DNA of 64,000 nt from Chitinophaga sp. CF418 (lineage in GTDB: Bacteria; Bacteroidota; Bacteroidia; Chitinophagales; Chitinophagaceae), in the NCBI RefSeq assembly GCF_900142925.1, contig NZ_FRCN01000007.1:310001-374000 (forward strand). The letters are read 5' to 3'. The notes beneath the pieces were generated by a model. The model had not been told where the DNA came from, made no database searches, and saw nothing but the letters and a program-made list of their open reading frames with translations. Each line of letters begins with the position of its first letter. Position 1 is the first letter of the stretch. Below are positions 55,601 through 63,731 of this stretch, one piece after another. The position numbers and the translations under genes were made by a program.

Positions 55601-55723
55601 CGGAATGTCCGTATCGGGCAATAGAGAAGTGGGTACCATATTACCGGCCACAATACCTAACAGCAGCAATGCAAAAAAACTGATCAATACAGCTATGGGC
55701 CTTTTCGTCAGAAATGCTATCAT
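52676..55723 (-). CDS. RND efflux pump subunit B
   Basis: An AcrB/CusA-like inner-membrane protein of 1015 residues. TM1 is at residues 1-35 (LTKRPIAVLISFFALLLLGI), followed by a porter domain, the TM2-6 block with LGGLILGLGMIIDNSIVVID (proton-relay region with D-N), a second porter half and the TM7-12 block (LSVVLLYFILSVQFESLLQP, then LMSMIGIVIMSGLVINDSIL). Its start overlaps the upstream RND gene's stop. Two different RND genes in a row suggest a mixed trimer, as in MdtBC. The energy source is the proton gradient; the substrate is unknown. Confidence 0.9.
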   Translation of the reverse strand: MIAFLTKRPIAVLISFFALLLLGIVAGNMVPTSLLPDTDIPHINIRIQVPNQSAREIEQNITSPMRDAMRQLNALDGIESSSGEGRGDIQLIFTHGTDMSMAFIAVNEKVDMLMNHLPPGTARPLVTRISVSDIPVFHLQLYDKFGNESPQRLAEISSFAREIVRRRLEQSPEISMVDITGFTTPQVQLQPREDYLRTLGLNAGNLLNVFQENRISLGNVMVRDGHYRYYLKFVASLQDLDDIRQIPLQVNGRIFRLEELSEVSLNNAPATGAFYADGHRAIDMAIIKQSAARMEDLQKSFRRLVAQFRQDYPGLQFKVSQDQTALLNYSIGNLHQDLVLGGILAFICMMIFIRKPGAAILVGITIPVSLVLSQLGFYLSDISFNVISLGGLILGLGMIIDNSIVVIDTITLHRQQGKSLEEASVDGPNEIIIPLVSSVLTNCAVFVPLLFLSGLAGAIFFDQALSITIGIIASMLVSVLLLPPLFLLMHRLRPFQEEGKHQIPALVNVTGWYEKGIHWVFKHTTLTVVLVLAVMLAGTFCFVHIKKERLPPISRQDLDVQIDWNGYTDPFTANARIDSLLRPFKPYIQRYNVWTGAQQYLLSEMREMASNQARIYIHLKKSEYLPLLTGKLPQEVVRYYPEALIELHPAENAFDAVFADRRAPLVLEISEKDSRAMPPVRRSEAFRHRLTYLLPGIPIAPIAHQQRLILRTNTELASLYGVSLPDLNNTLSNALKPLYVDNFQGAKELVPIVVASREYSSLQELLIQTTVKGKKDQQYPLSTFVTSSPDDDYRLITAGKQGEYYPISLEVANAESVLAKLEDKLVKNNGELSITLTGSYFDNQALIRQMSFILLLSVVLLYFILSVQFESLLQPLFILAELPIAILGAFIFLYVAGSSLNLMSMIGIVIMSGLVINDSILKIDAINSYRRQGVPLIEAIHLGGLRRLKPMVMISLSTVGALLPTLFMRDLGSELQKPLSLTLLGGMTLGLLVSLFFVPLLYWLIYRRRETHKTI

Positions 55724-58700
55724 GACGGTATCCTCCTTTCTTTGTAATGTCTTTTCATGTGTTGTTTATCTTTTGGGATCAGGCACAATGGCAGGAAGAC
55801 AAATGCACCAAGCACCGAAAATATTAATCCTCCTATAGTGCCTGCCGACAATGTAAACCAGAAACCCTGTTCCTGTCCGTTAAGCATGAATGGTAATAAA
55901 CTGAGAACAGCCGACGCTGTTGTGATCAGAATAGGCATCGCCTTGGACCGTATAGCCCTGCCATACAGAATTACGGCCTTGTTACCCTTGTACCGCGTTT
56001 CCTCCCTGATAAAATTGAGATCATTAATGATGTACAATGCAGTGTTTGTGACCAATGCACTTACCATAAGCAGTGAAGCATATGCACCCTGGTCCATCCC
56101 GAGGTCCAGCAGATAGAATACCAGGAATACACCTGTAAAAGAAAATGGAATGATCATGATCACAGCCAACGGCTGTAGAAGTGATTCCAGCAGAACAGCG
56201 CAGATCATGTATATGATCAGCAATACCAGGGGGATAAGCCAGAGATGATGGTCTGTGTCATTACTGAACCACAGTCCACCTTTAGCCCTTCCCAGGATGC
56301 TATATCCAAAAGGAAGTGTTTTTTCATAATGATCCATCAGCCGTTCCCGTATCAGTTTATTGAGCTCATAACTTCCGGTAAACCGGTAATGAACGTGCAG
56401 TACATATGCCTGATTGACCCTGACAATATCTTCTGATGTATTGACGCTCTTTATCTCTCCCATATCATCCATACGCAGCATAACTGAATCGTTCACCTGC
56501 GAGGGATTGTGCAGTATGCTCCAGATGGGAGGGGGCATATCAGAGTTGTTTTCAAATGTTACATCCAATGTCTGGTAGATGCCTGCGGGCATCTGTCCTA
56601 CATGCTCAGAAGCCTCCGCAAGGCCCTGCAGGCTCCTGCCAATATCAGCACGGGCAATTTTATATAAGCTGAGATACTGTGGATCGGTCAGCCGCACATA
56701 ATACTCAGGCACCGGCTCAAAAGCATAACGGTCCCGCGTGCTGATCACTACATTGCTGATACGTGGATTTTTAAGCAGTGTATCCTGTATCTTACTTGCG
56801 AGAACTTTCAACTGTTGGTAGTTGTATCCTGCTATGCTGATATCAGCATCAAACTGATCAAGATCTACAGCATTGCTAAAACCTCTGCCTATACCGTATA
56901 TCTGAAAATCAGCTGCGCCTTCTTCGATGGCCTTATTTTCCAGGATGTCTTTCAGCCGGTAAGGAAACCCTTTTTCATATTTAGGTAGGAAATATATCTG
57001 GATACTGGCATTGGTGGCGCTGGTTACCTGCGCTTCCACTTGTTTAAGCTTAGATCCATACCGTCCCAGCAATTCTTCAAAATGACGTACAACAAGGTCC
57101 ATTTGCTGAAGCGTTGCTCCCTTGGGCATACTGATAGTAAGGCTCAGATGTGGGTGTTCTTGCTCATCTTCCCGGCTGTCCCTTTTTCCCGACGTTGTTT
57201 TAAACAGATAGAGACTGCCGCCCAGGTAGCGGTTCAAAGGGTCCCGTAGTTCCTGATTATAAAACTCACTTCCTATTGTACGATTGTAGACGCTGGCCCA
57301 GAATCCTTCTTTTTTGATTTCTTTTGGCAAAAGAAATAATGGTAGTCCGAATGCCAGTATAAAGAGAAAAATAAATGAAAAACGGAAGCGTAACATGAAC
57401 TGCAACTGCTTGTTATACTGACCAGAAAGGCGGCTGAATAAACGTCTCCCATGCTGTTGTTTCCCGGGTGCAGCTACTGTTACAGGAAACCGGTCCAGCA
57501 TGGCAGGAATAAAGAACCAGGCAATCGGTAATGACACCAGCAGATTAACAATGATAGACAATGCAAAATCCAGCAGCAGGATACGCTGTTGCTCTTCAAG
57601 AAAGAAAATGACTGATAAAGCACCTATGGCAGTCATGGTAGAGGCCAGAATGGCCGCAAAAATGCGGTTACGCCCTGTATGCCGCAAATCCTCAACAATG
57701 ACGATGGCATTGTCTACGACCAGCCCTAATGATAAAGTAATACCCGCAAGGGAATACAGATGGATCTCTATGCCTGAAAAATAATACAGGATGAAAGACA
57801 ATAGTATGTTGGCAAGCAAAGAGCTGATCACAATCAACAGATACTTCAGTTGTCGTGTGATAAGCAGCACAAAAGTCAGCAGGATAGCCACAGATAGTGC
57901 CGTACGTATATATACCTTATTCAGCTCCTCCCTGATGTATTCAGTATTGTCAAAACCCAGCGAAACCTCAAATCCCCGCGGCAATGTCTTCCTGATCCTG
58001 TCCATACACTTTCGCACCCTTACCGATAGATCCAACGTATTAATATGTTCAGCAGGAAAGACAGCGACGCTCACCTGCTCTTTGCCATTAACCCGGTAAT
58101 AGGAGCGTTGCGGGGCAAGCCGGCGCTCAATATGGGCAATATCTCCCAATCGTACTATTCTGCCTTCCTTCTGGGCCACAGGAAACCGGGACAGCTGAAC
58201 CGTATCTGTCAGACTACGGTCTGCAAATACTGTCTTTTCATCTTCACCATTCCGGAATACCCCCAGAAAGGCCGTGCTTAGGCCTGTCCTAAGTGCATAC
58301 TCGACCGTATTGAAGCTCAATCCATATTCCCGCAGTATGGCCGAATTGGTCTGAATGGCATATTGGTCCGCTTGACGTCCATGTACCTCTACCCGGTCTA
58401 CTCCCTGCAGATCGGCCAGCAATGGACGGATATGCTTCTCCACAATATCTGCTACCGTATTTACGCTGCCTGGACCACGGATAGCAAAATTGATGATGCT
58501 GCTACTTTGCCGGTTATTGTCCGGCTTGTTGAGCGTTACAATTGGATAGGAAGCACCTTTCGGCAGGCGCTCATAAAGTCTGCGCATCAGTACAGAAGCT
58601 TCAAAGCGGAAGATCTCAGGGTCAGTCCATTTGTCCAGCTCTACCTGTATATGGCATACGCCGTTTCCGGAAGTCGACCTCAGGCTGGCAAGCCCTTTGA

Positions 58701-58923
58701 GACCGGCCAGCGTGCTTTCAACGGGAGTGCTTACTTCCAGATCAACTACTTCCGAAGAGGCGCCAGGCAGGTAGCATTCTACACTCACGGACCCGTAATT
58801 GCGGCTGGGCGACAGCTGGATACGCTGCAAAGGGATAGTGGCTGCTCCGATCAGCATGCAAAGCACAAATACCAGTATTGTACTGAAAGAGGAGAATGAT
58901 GTTGTGAAGCGCTTTTCCTGCAT
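55720..58923 (-). CDS. RND efflux pump subunit A
   Basis: The first of the two RND genes, 1067 residues. The N-terminal TM1 (FSTILVFVLCMLIGAATIPL), porter domain (VECYLPGASSEVVDLEV, VHGRQADQYAIQTN), TM4 region with LSLGLVVDNAIVIVEDL, and C-terminal block (LVLLIIYMICAVLLESLLQP, ASLLMVSALVTNTALYII) follow the AcrB plan. The two RND proteins differ in length and sequence, which argues against recent duplication and for a heteromeric pump. It starts 15 bases after the fusion protein stop. Confidence 0.9.
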   Translation of the reverse strand: MQEKRFTTSFSSFSTILVFVLCMLIGAATIPLQRIQLSPSRNYGSVSVECYLPGASSEVVDLEVSTPVESTLAGLKGLASLRSTSGNGVCHIQVELDKWTDPEIFRFEASVLMRRLYERLPKGASYPIVTLNKPDNNRQSSSIINFAIRGPGSVNTVADIVEKHIRPLLADLQGVDRVEVHGRQADQYAIQTNSAILREYGLSFNTVEYALRTGLSTAFLGVFRNGEDEKTVFADRSLTDTVQLSRFPVAQKEGRIVRLGDIAHIERRLAPQRSYYRVNGKEQVSVAVFPAEHINTLDLSVRVRKCMDRIRKTLPRGFEVSLGFDNTEYIREELNKVYIRTALSVAILLTFVLLITRQLKYLLIVISSLLANILLSFILYYFSGIEIHLYSLAGITLSLGLVVDNAIVIVEDLRHTGRNRIFAAILASTMTAIGALSVIFFLEEQQRILLLDFALSIIVNLLVSLPIAWFFIPAMLDRFPVTVAAPGKQQHGRRLFSRLSGQYNKQLQFMLRFRFSFIFLFILAFGLPLFLLPKEIKKEGFWASVYNRTIGSEFYNQELRDPLNRYLGGSLYLFKTTSGKRDSREDEQEHPHLSLTISMPKGATLQQMDLVVRHFEELLGRYGSKLKQVEAQVTSATNASIQIYFLPKYEKGFPYRLKDILENKAIEEGAADFQIYGIGRGFSNAVDLDQFDADISIAGYNYQQLKVLASKIQDTLLKNPRISNVVISTRDRYAFEPVPEYYVRLTDPQYLSLYKIARADIGRSLQGLAEASEHVGQMPAGIYQTLDVTFENNSDMPPPIWSILHNPSQVNDSVMLRMDDMGEIKSVNTSEDIVRVNQAYVLHVHYRFTGSYELNKLIRERLMDHYEKTLPFGYSILGRAKGGLWFSNDTDHHLWLIPLVLLIIYMICAVLLESLLQPLAVIMIIPFSFTGVFLVFYLLDLGMDQGAYASLLMVSALVTNTALYIINDLNFIREETRYKGNKAVILYGRAIRSKAMPILITTASAVLSLLPFMLNGQEQGFWFTLSAGTIGGLIFSVLGAFVFLPLCLIPKDKQHMKRHYKERRIPS

Positions 58924-58938
58924 AGGTCTCTTACTTCT

Positions 58939-60060
58939 TTATTGCCCTTTGGTGCCGTGGATTATTTTGTCATGCGCCAGGTTAAAGTTGCCTTCATAAA
59001 TAACTTTATCGCCCGATTTCAATCCTTTGCTGATAGCATACTGGCTGCTGTTCTCCCCGCCGATCTCCACATAGTTCCACTGTGCAAGACTGTCCACAAG
59101 CGTGAAGACCACCTTCCGGTTCTGACGGTCCAGTACCGCCTCCTTAGGAACAACCAATTGCCCGGCCAGCTGTTGCTGAACATGCACGCGTACGTTCATT
59201 CCATCCAGCAACTCCCTATGACCACCATCTGATAACAAGGCCTTTACTTCTATCATTCCCGCCCCATCAACCAGGGGATTGATACTTTGCACCCTGGCAA
59301 TAACACCACTTTCTCCTCGCTGACTGAAAGGCATGATCGTTATAAGACCTGATCTCCGGATAAATGGTAACTCCTGTTCCAGCACTTTAAAGCTGACCTC
59401 CATGTGACTGTCATCAATCAAAGAGCAGATGAACTCATAACTGTTGCTATTGTTAAAAGGCATTGCCCTGAGATTGGCAATAATACCCGAAAAGGGCGCC
59501 ACGAGCTTCGTTTCTTTCAACTCATTCTCCACCTGACGGAGATTAAGTATTGCCCTGCCAAGCCCACTCCTGAGCCTTGCTACTGCTTTAATGTCCGCCG
59601 GCAGCCGGGCAGTATCGTTTATCTTATAACCGGATCGCAATAGCTGATCCTCATAATCCAATACCGCCTGTTCATGACTCAATCTGGCAGCATTGAGCGA
59701 TGCTATCGCACTTTCCTCATCAAGCCGGGCCAACAGCTGACCAGCCTGTACATGTTCGCCCTCACGCACCAATACTTCCTTTATGATCCCCGGGGTCTTG
59801 AACTTCAGGTCTGCCTTACGGGTGGAACTTAACTTCCCGTTGGCCAGTAACTCTTTGCTGAACTTTGTTTCCTGCAACACCATATACCTGATGCTTTCCT
59901 CTACGGATGAAACTCCCATCAGAACAGAATCAAGCCCCGATTCGCCTGCGCTGTTGCCACTGGTTTGATTGCAGGAAGCGTTGAGTACAGATAAAGCAAA
60001 CAGGGATGCGGAAATAATGTTACCCGACTTTGAGCGGCGGGCAATTGAAAAGAATAACAT
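58939..60060 (-). CDS. Membrane fusion protein of the RND pump (lipoprotein)
   Basis: An N-terminal signal with a lipobox-like LNASCNQ is followed by a lipoyl-like domain (RKADLKFKTPGIIKEVLVRE, GEHVQAGQLLARLDEESA), a short helical hairpin (ARLSHEQAVLDYEDQLL, GRAILNLRQVENELKET) and a beta barrel (SHMEVSFKVLEQELPFI, VIARVQSINPLVDGAG). It is the periplasmic adaptor between the two RND subunits and TolC. It lies six bases after the second propeller gene, so the pump genes are transcribed with the propeller genes. Confidence 0.9.
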   Translation of the reverse strand: MLFFSIARRSKSGNIISASLFALSVLNASCNQTSGNSAGESGLDSVLMGVSSVEESIRYMVLQETKFSKELLANGKLSSTRKADLKFKTPGIIKEVLVREGEHVQAGQLLARLDEESAIASLNAARLSHEQAVLDYEDQLLRSGYKINDTARLPADIKAVARLRSGLGRAILNLRQVENELKETKLVAPFSGIIANLRAMPFNNSNSYEFICSLIDDSHMEVSFKVLEQELPFIRRSGLITIMPFSQRGESGVIARVQSINPLVDGAGMIEVKALLSDGGHRELLDGMNVRVHVQQQLAGQLVVPKEAVLDRQNRKVVFTLVDSLAQWNYVEIGGENSSQYAISKGLKSGDKVIYEGNFNLAHDKIIHGTKGQ

Positions 60061-60066
60061 GGTCGT

Positions 60067-61269
60067 TTATTTAAACCTGAAAGACACTAATACCTTATCA
60101 TAGTTCTTCAATCCCTCAAGGGCTTTGAAACCACTATGCTTCTCCTTATTCCTGATGATCTCTTCGCCGTATAGTACCGTTAGAAAGTTCTTTGAATCCT
60201 TTGCAAAAAGAGGGTTATAGAGCGTCACCCCCAAATTACTAAGGCCCAATCCGAAGTAAGAAACCCCTAAAGACTTCCCGGTCGCTTTATCACAGACAGA
60301 TGAATAGCGATGCTGAGCAAGGATGTACTCCATGATGCAATATTTATCAGATTCAATAAAGTAATTCATCGCGGGCACAGGGTGGAATTTGGTCTCCTTA
60401 ATAATCGAGCGGACATCCAGCGCATTCTTTGTAGTAAGATTGAATTGCTGATATTTCAACCTGTATTTAGGCGTTAGACCAGTGTCAGAGACGGTATATA
60501 TAACCGGGAACAGGGGATCAAAAAAGCGCAACTCTCCGGACGATTGGTAAAACTGCCGGTTATTTACCGGAAGCACAATAACCAGTGAAGTATCTAAAGG
60601 CCACCATGACCTTGTTTTGTTGAAATGCTTTAACACATAAAACCTGCAGGGATCCGTCTTGCCAGCATTTGTAGTAAAGTTGTTGTAGAGTACGTAGGTA
60701 GAATCGCTCAAAGGATAGAACAAAGAATGAGGATAGGTTTTAAACTGCTCCTCGGTACCGAGGAAATCCCCGTTAGCTGAAAATGTGTAGAGCGTATTCT
60801 TCATGTCCAGTATCTCGATGCGGCTACTGTACGGATTGTTCCTGATGTCCGCTATCTTAAAGTCAAACCCTATAAGCTGATTCAGGTCTAACTCCTTCTT
60901 TAATTTCCCATCATAGCTGAATATTACCAGTATGTTCAGGCGCTTATTGAAAAATATTAACGCATCATCGCTTGCAAACCTGAAGTCCAGATCGCCAATA
61001 AATGCACTGTCTCTTCTATTTTCCAGCAATGTAAATTTCAAAGATCCGGGTTCAATCAGGGAATCTATATGCAACAGGCGATCGATTTGACTGTCTCTGA
61101 TCAACAATAAGGAACCATCAGTGTTGTCTTTCTGACGAATGCGGTTGCAACCGGCGGCCGTAACTACAATCACAGTAAAACAAATTGCCAGCAACACAAA
61201 CAAAGGACTTGTGTTATTGCTCTTTATGCCATTTCTAATGAGCATTATAGCTGTATTATTTTTGATCAT
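60067..61269 (-). CDS. 6-bladed beta-propeller protein, membrane-anchored, copy 2
   Basis: An N-terminal anchor (PLFVLLAICFTVIVVTAAGC) with a possible lipobox Cys is followed by repeated four-strand blades typical of the Bacteroidota 6-bladed propeller family (PF17170-like): DALIFFNKRLNILVIFSYDG, IEILDMKNTLYTFSANGDF and SLFYPLSDSTYVLYN. It is homologous to the gene at 61858. The start overlaps the thioredoxin-like stop by 14 bases; an alternative ATG at 61245 exists. The function of such propellers is unknown; they are frequent next to NVEALA-type peptides. Probably faces the periplasm or cell surface. Confidence 0.8.
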   Translation of the reverse strand: MIKNNTAIMLIRNGIKSNNTSPLFVLLAICFTVIVVTAAGCNRIRQKDNTDGSLLLIRDSQIDRLLHIDSLIEPGSLKFTLLENRRDSAFIGDLDFRFASDDALIFFNKRLNILVIFSYDGKLKKELDLNQLIGFDFKIADIRNNPYSSRIEILDMKNTLYTFSANGDFLGTEEQFKTYPHSLFYPLSDSTYVLYNNFTTNAGKTDPCRFYVLKHFNKTRSWWPLDTSLVIVLPVNNRQFYQSSGELRFFDPLFPVIYTVSDTGLTPKYRLKYQQFNLTTKNALDVRSIIKETKFHPVPAMNYFIESDKYCIMEYILAQHRYSSVCDKATGKSLGVSYFGLGLSNLGVTLYNPLFAKDSKNFLTVLYGEEIIRNKEKHSGFKALEGLKNYDKVLVSFRFK

Positions 61270-61861
61270 TAAAAATTAGTTTTATTCTATTCAGATAGGC
61301 GATAGTCCTTTGCTGGTCTTCTTTCACAGGCATGAAAAAGTCATGATTCAGGCCATCTTTGTCCGTTATAAATAAATAAGGATATCCCAGCGCATCGGCA
61401 TTAAGGAAAGAGTTGAGCGCTGGATATTTAAAAATGGGAAACTTGATAGTATTCAGTCGCACAAACGTGCGTAGAAAAGCCTCCGATCTGAAATCTACCA
61501 GCAGGATAATGCGGGTTGAATCAATCTTTTTGCTCTTCTCCAGCACCGAGAAAATACTTTCCACACAGGTTTCGCAGTTTACTTCCGAAAACCTGACGAC
61601 CAGGTAATGATCTGCCAAAAACGAAAAATGTGGTAGATCATTTATATTCACGATCGACAGGCTATCCAGGGATAAACGTTTACCCTCATCCGCTTTCATT
61701 TTTTCATCAAAGGCCTTTTCTGTACTGATCAGATCCTCTTGCATGTCTGCGATCTTTGACTTTTCCGGCAGGCTTCTCCTTGCCGAAAAAACTATGATAC
61801 TGGCTATTAGCAGTATGACAATAATACCCCAAAGACCTTTGCTCTTGATTGTTTTTCTCAT
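61256..61861 (-). CDS. Membrane-anchored thioredoxin-like protein
   Basis: A single N-terminal helix (GLWGIIVILLIASIIVFSA) anchors a periplasmic domain. After a ~60-residue helical spacer comes a redoxin-like fold, HYLVVRFSEVNCETCVESIF, where C-E-T-C is the redox pair, then RIILLVDFRSEAFLRTFV and ALGYPYLFITDKDGLNHDFF with the cis-Pro-type region. It resembles TlpA/AhpC-like bacterial redoxins, but the CETC dipeptide and the spacer are atypical. It overlaps both neighbours (four and 14 bases), so it is tightly coupled to the propellers. It could form or reduce disulfides in the nearby Cys-containing peptide. Confidence 0.8.
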   Translation of the reverse strand: MRKTIKSKGLWGIIVILLIASIIVFSARRSLPEKSKIADMQEDLISTEKAFDEKMKADEGKRLSLDSLSIVNINDLPHFSFLADHYLVVRFSEVNCETCVESIFSVLEKSKKIDSTRIILLVDFRSEAFLRTFVRLNTIKFPIFKYPALNSFLNADALGYPYLFITDKDGLNHDFFMPVKEDQQRTIAYLNRIKLIFNDQK

Positions 61862-63054
61862 ATCGTCTTGAATCTTATAAAGATGGGATTACTTAGAGCG
61901 GAAATGTTCAGCTTATTAAACCTGTCCTGCAGGGGAGATAAACTTTGAAGTTTACTCAGGTGTTCTTTTACGCGCATCAGGTCATCTGGATAGACAATTG
62001 AGCCCAGGAATGCTCCATCCTGGAATAATGAATACAACTCCAGGTCAAGCTCTTTGATCTTGTAATTGAAGATGGCGGTACCTAATGATTTTGAGTCAGC
62101 TTTATTGTAAATGCTGAAACGCTTCATTTCATCCACCAGGTAGGTGATGAAAATAAAGTTGTTGGTCTCATTAATCCTGCTGAGCATCGGTAGCTTTTTG
62201 TCAAATACTTCTTTTATTAATGCGGGATCATCAGGATCCGTGAGAGATGGATTAGCCGTTTTAAAAACCAGACGGTATTCCGGAACCAATGTGTCAGCAT
62301 CTATGCTGTAGATTACAGGAAATATGGATTCAAAGAAACGTACTTTGTTGTCAAATAAGTAAAAAGGATTAATCGATGTAACAGGAACAGCTGTCTCCTT
62401 ATCGAAATACAAATTCCTGTACTCAATATTCTTTTCCTTGAAAACGCCAAATCTGAAGTTGTTCTGATAGACCTCTTCTACAGGTGAAAAGCCATTGTAA
62501 CCGGCATATATGTTACTGTCGATTGGAAGGAAGGAATTAATATGATACTTCCGCTGAAAGCTATACCCTTCGAATTTGAGCTCCCCCGAGTGAATGTCAA
62601 ACTTACGGGTCTTAACAGCCATGTCGAGTACCTCCACTGTATTATTAAATGGATTATAAACAACATCAAGAGGTTTCAGGTATTCATGAGGACCTTTACC
62701 ATAACTTCCGATCTTCCGGATCAGGGTACCGTTGAAGTCAAAGAGGTAAATTGACTTGGTAGAGCTGTCGAATATCAGGATACCTTCGGGCGTTGAAACG
62801 CATTTACCGATCATCCCAAGCATATTATCCTTGTCTTCCTGGAACGTGTAAATCTCCAGCGAATGCCGATCTATTATTTCGTCAAGGAAAAGATGATCCT
62901 CCAGCTGCTTGTCTTCTATGGTGATTTTTTGTGCCTTTTCAAAGTCAATGTTATTCTTTTTTCTTGGTTCCTTAATGTTGCACCCCGGTAAGATCAGTAT
63001 AAGGATCATGTAAAAGAAGGACCTGGGTACAGTCAAAGTATTTGTTCGAGTCAT
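61858..63054 (-). CDS. 6-bladed beta-propeller lipoprotein, copy 1
   Basis: Lipoprotein signal RSFFYMILILILPGCNIK with a lipobox Cys. Blades are visible as repeated strands: GILIFDSSTKSIYLFDFNG, RKIGSYGKGPHEYLKPLDV, NNTVEVLDMAVKTRKFD and NIYAGYNGFSPVEEVYQ. This is the PF17170-like family found next to NVEALA peptides in Bacteroides. It is the first gene of the seven-gene operon; the next gene overlaps it by four bases. A 145-bp gap separates it from the peptide gene upstream on the same strand. Surface or periplasmic location is expected; function unknown. Confidence 0.85.
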   Translation of the reverse strand: MTRTNTLTVPRSFFYMILILILPGCNIKEPRKKNNIDFEKAQKITIEDKQLEDHLFLDEIIDRHSLEIYTFQEDKDNMLGMIGKCVSTPEGILIFDSSTKSIYLFDFNGTLIRKIGSYGKGPHEYLKPLDVVYNPFNNTVEVLDMAVKTRKFDIHSGELKFEGYSFQRKYHINSFLPIDSNIYAGYNGFSPVEEVYQNNFRFGVFKEKNIEYRNLYFDKETAVPVTSINPFYLFDNKVRFFESIFPVIYSIDADTLVPEYRLVFKTANPSLTDPDDPALIKEVFDKKLPMLSRINETNNFIFITYLVDEMKRFSIYNKADSKSLGTAIFNYKIKELDLELYSLFQDGAFLGSIVYPDDLMRVKEHLSKLQSLSPLQDRFNKLNISALSNPIFIRFKTI

Positions 63055-63199
63055 AGTGAATTGTGTCGTTGGGTATATTTATGAAAACTGAACCTGCTCT
63101 TAATCTGTTAACAGCATTTTCTCGTGGAAATGGTAATAAAAGGATGGTGGAGTAAAAGGCATTCTCCGGAGGAGAATGACCTTTCACTGTACTCATTGA

Positions 63200-63628
63200 T
63201 TAAAACTGTCCACAGTCCCTGTGTGAACAACTGCCAAAATAACCTGGACAGTTCCTCTCTTTGGCCTGCCTTACACCGGACGCCGAAGAAACATAGCTAT
63301 ATGTAGTTCCTCCGCCAACTGAAGCAGAACCAATATAGGATATGCCGGTAATGCTGACTGAGAGCTGGTAGCTGAAGTTTAATGTTTGCCCCATTGAGTA
63401 TGTCATATCATATTTTTCAGGGCATGAAGTATAGGTTTCAACGCCTAAAAATCCGCTCTGTGACACGTCTGTTTCACTGGAAGAACTTGACTCACTCGAA
63501 GTAGAAGAATAATCCCGTGCAGATACGTCTGCGGCTTTATAACCGGTCAGCGCATATTGCACATTTAAAGTCAGTACTACCAATAAAACAATGGCTGCGA
63601 TCAATTTGAAATTGAAGTGTTTTTTCAT
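63200..63628 (-). CDS. Small secreted Ser-rich peptide, NVEALA-like, four Cys
   Basis: The leader KLIAAIVLLVVLTLNVQYAL ends in NVQYALTG, close to the NVEALA motif that marks leader ends of a Bacteroidota peptide family. A Ser-rich stretch follows (SSTSSESSSSSETDVSQS) and then a glycine/serine/tyrosine-rich body. The body has Cys in TSCPEK and three near the C-terminus (NCPGYFGSCSHRDCGQF). The total length of 142 is longer than most NVEALA proteins. Family members are exported, of unknown function, and sit with 6-bladed propellers, as here. Two disulfides are possible, and a thioredoxin-like gene is in the downstream operon. It may be the substrate or signal of that system. Confidence 0.7.
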   Translation of the reverse strand: MKKHFNFKLIAAIVLLVVLTLNVQYALTGYKAADVSARDYSSTSSESSSSSETDVSQSGFLGVETYTSCPEKYDMTYSMGQTLNFSYQLSVSITGISYIGSASVGGGTTYSYVSSASGVRQAKERNCPGYFGSCSHRDCGQF

Positions 63629-63731
63629 AGTTGTTACTACATTTAAAGGTTATTATTTATGAGAATACTGGGTGTTTATCTCCATCCTAAGGAGATCTTG
63701 AGCCTGTTGGCATGAATGGGAGTTTATGGTG

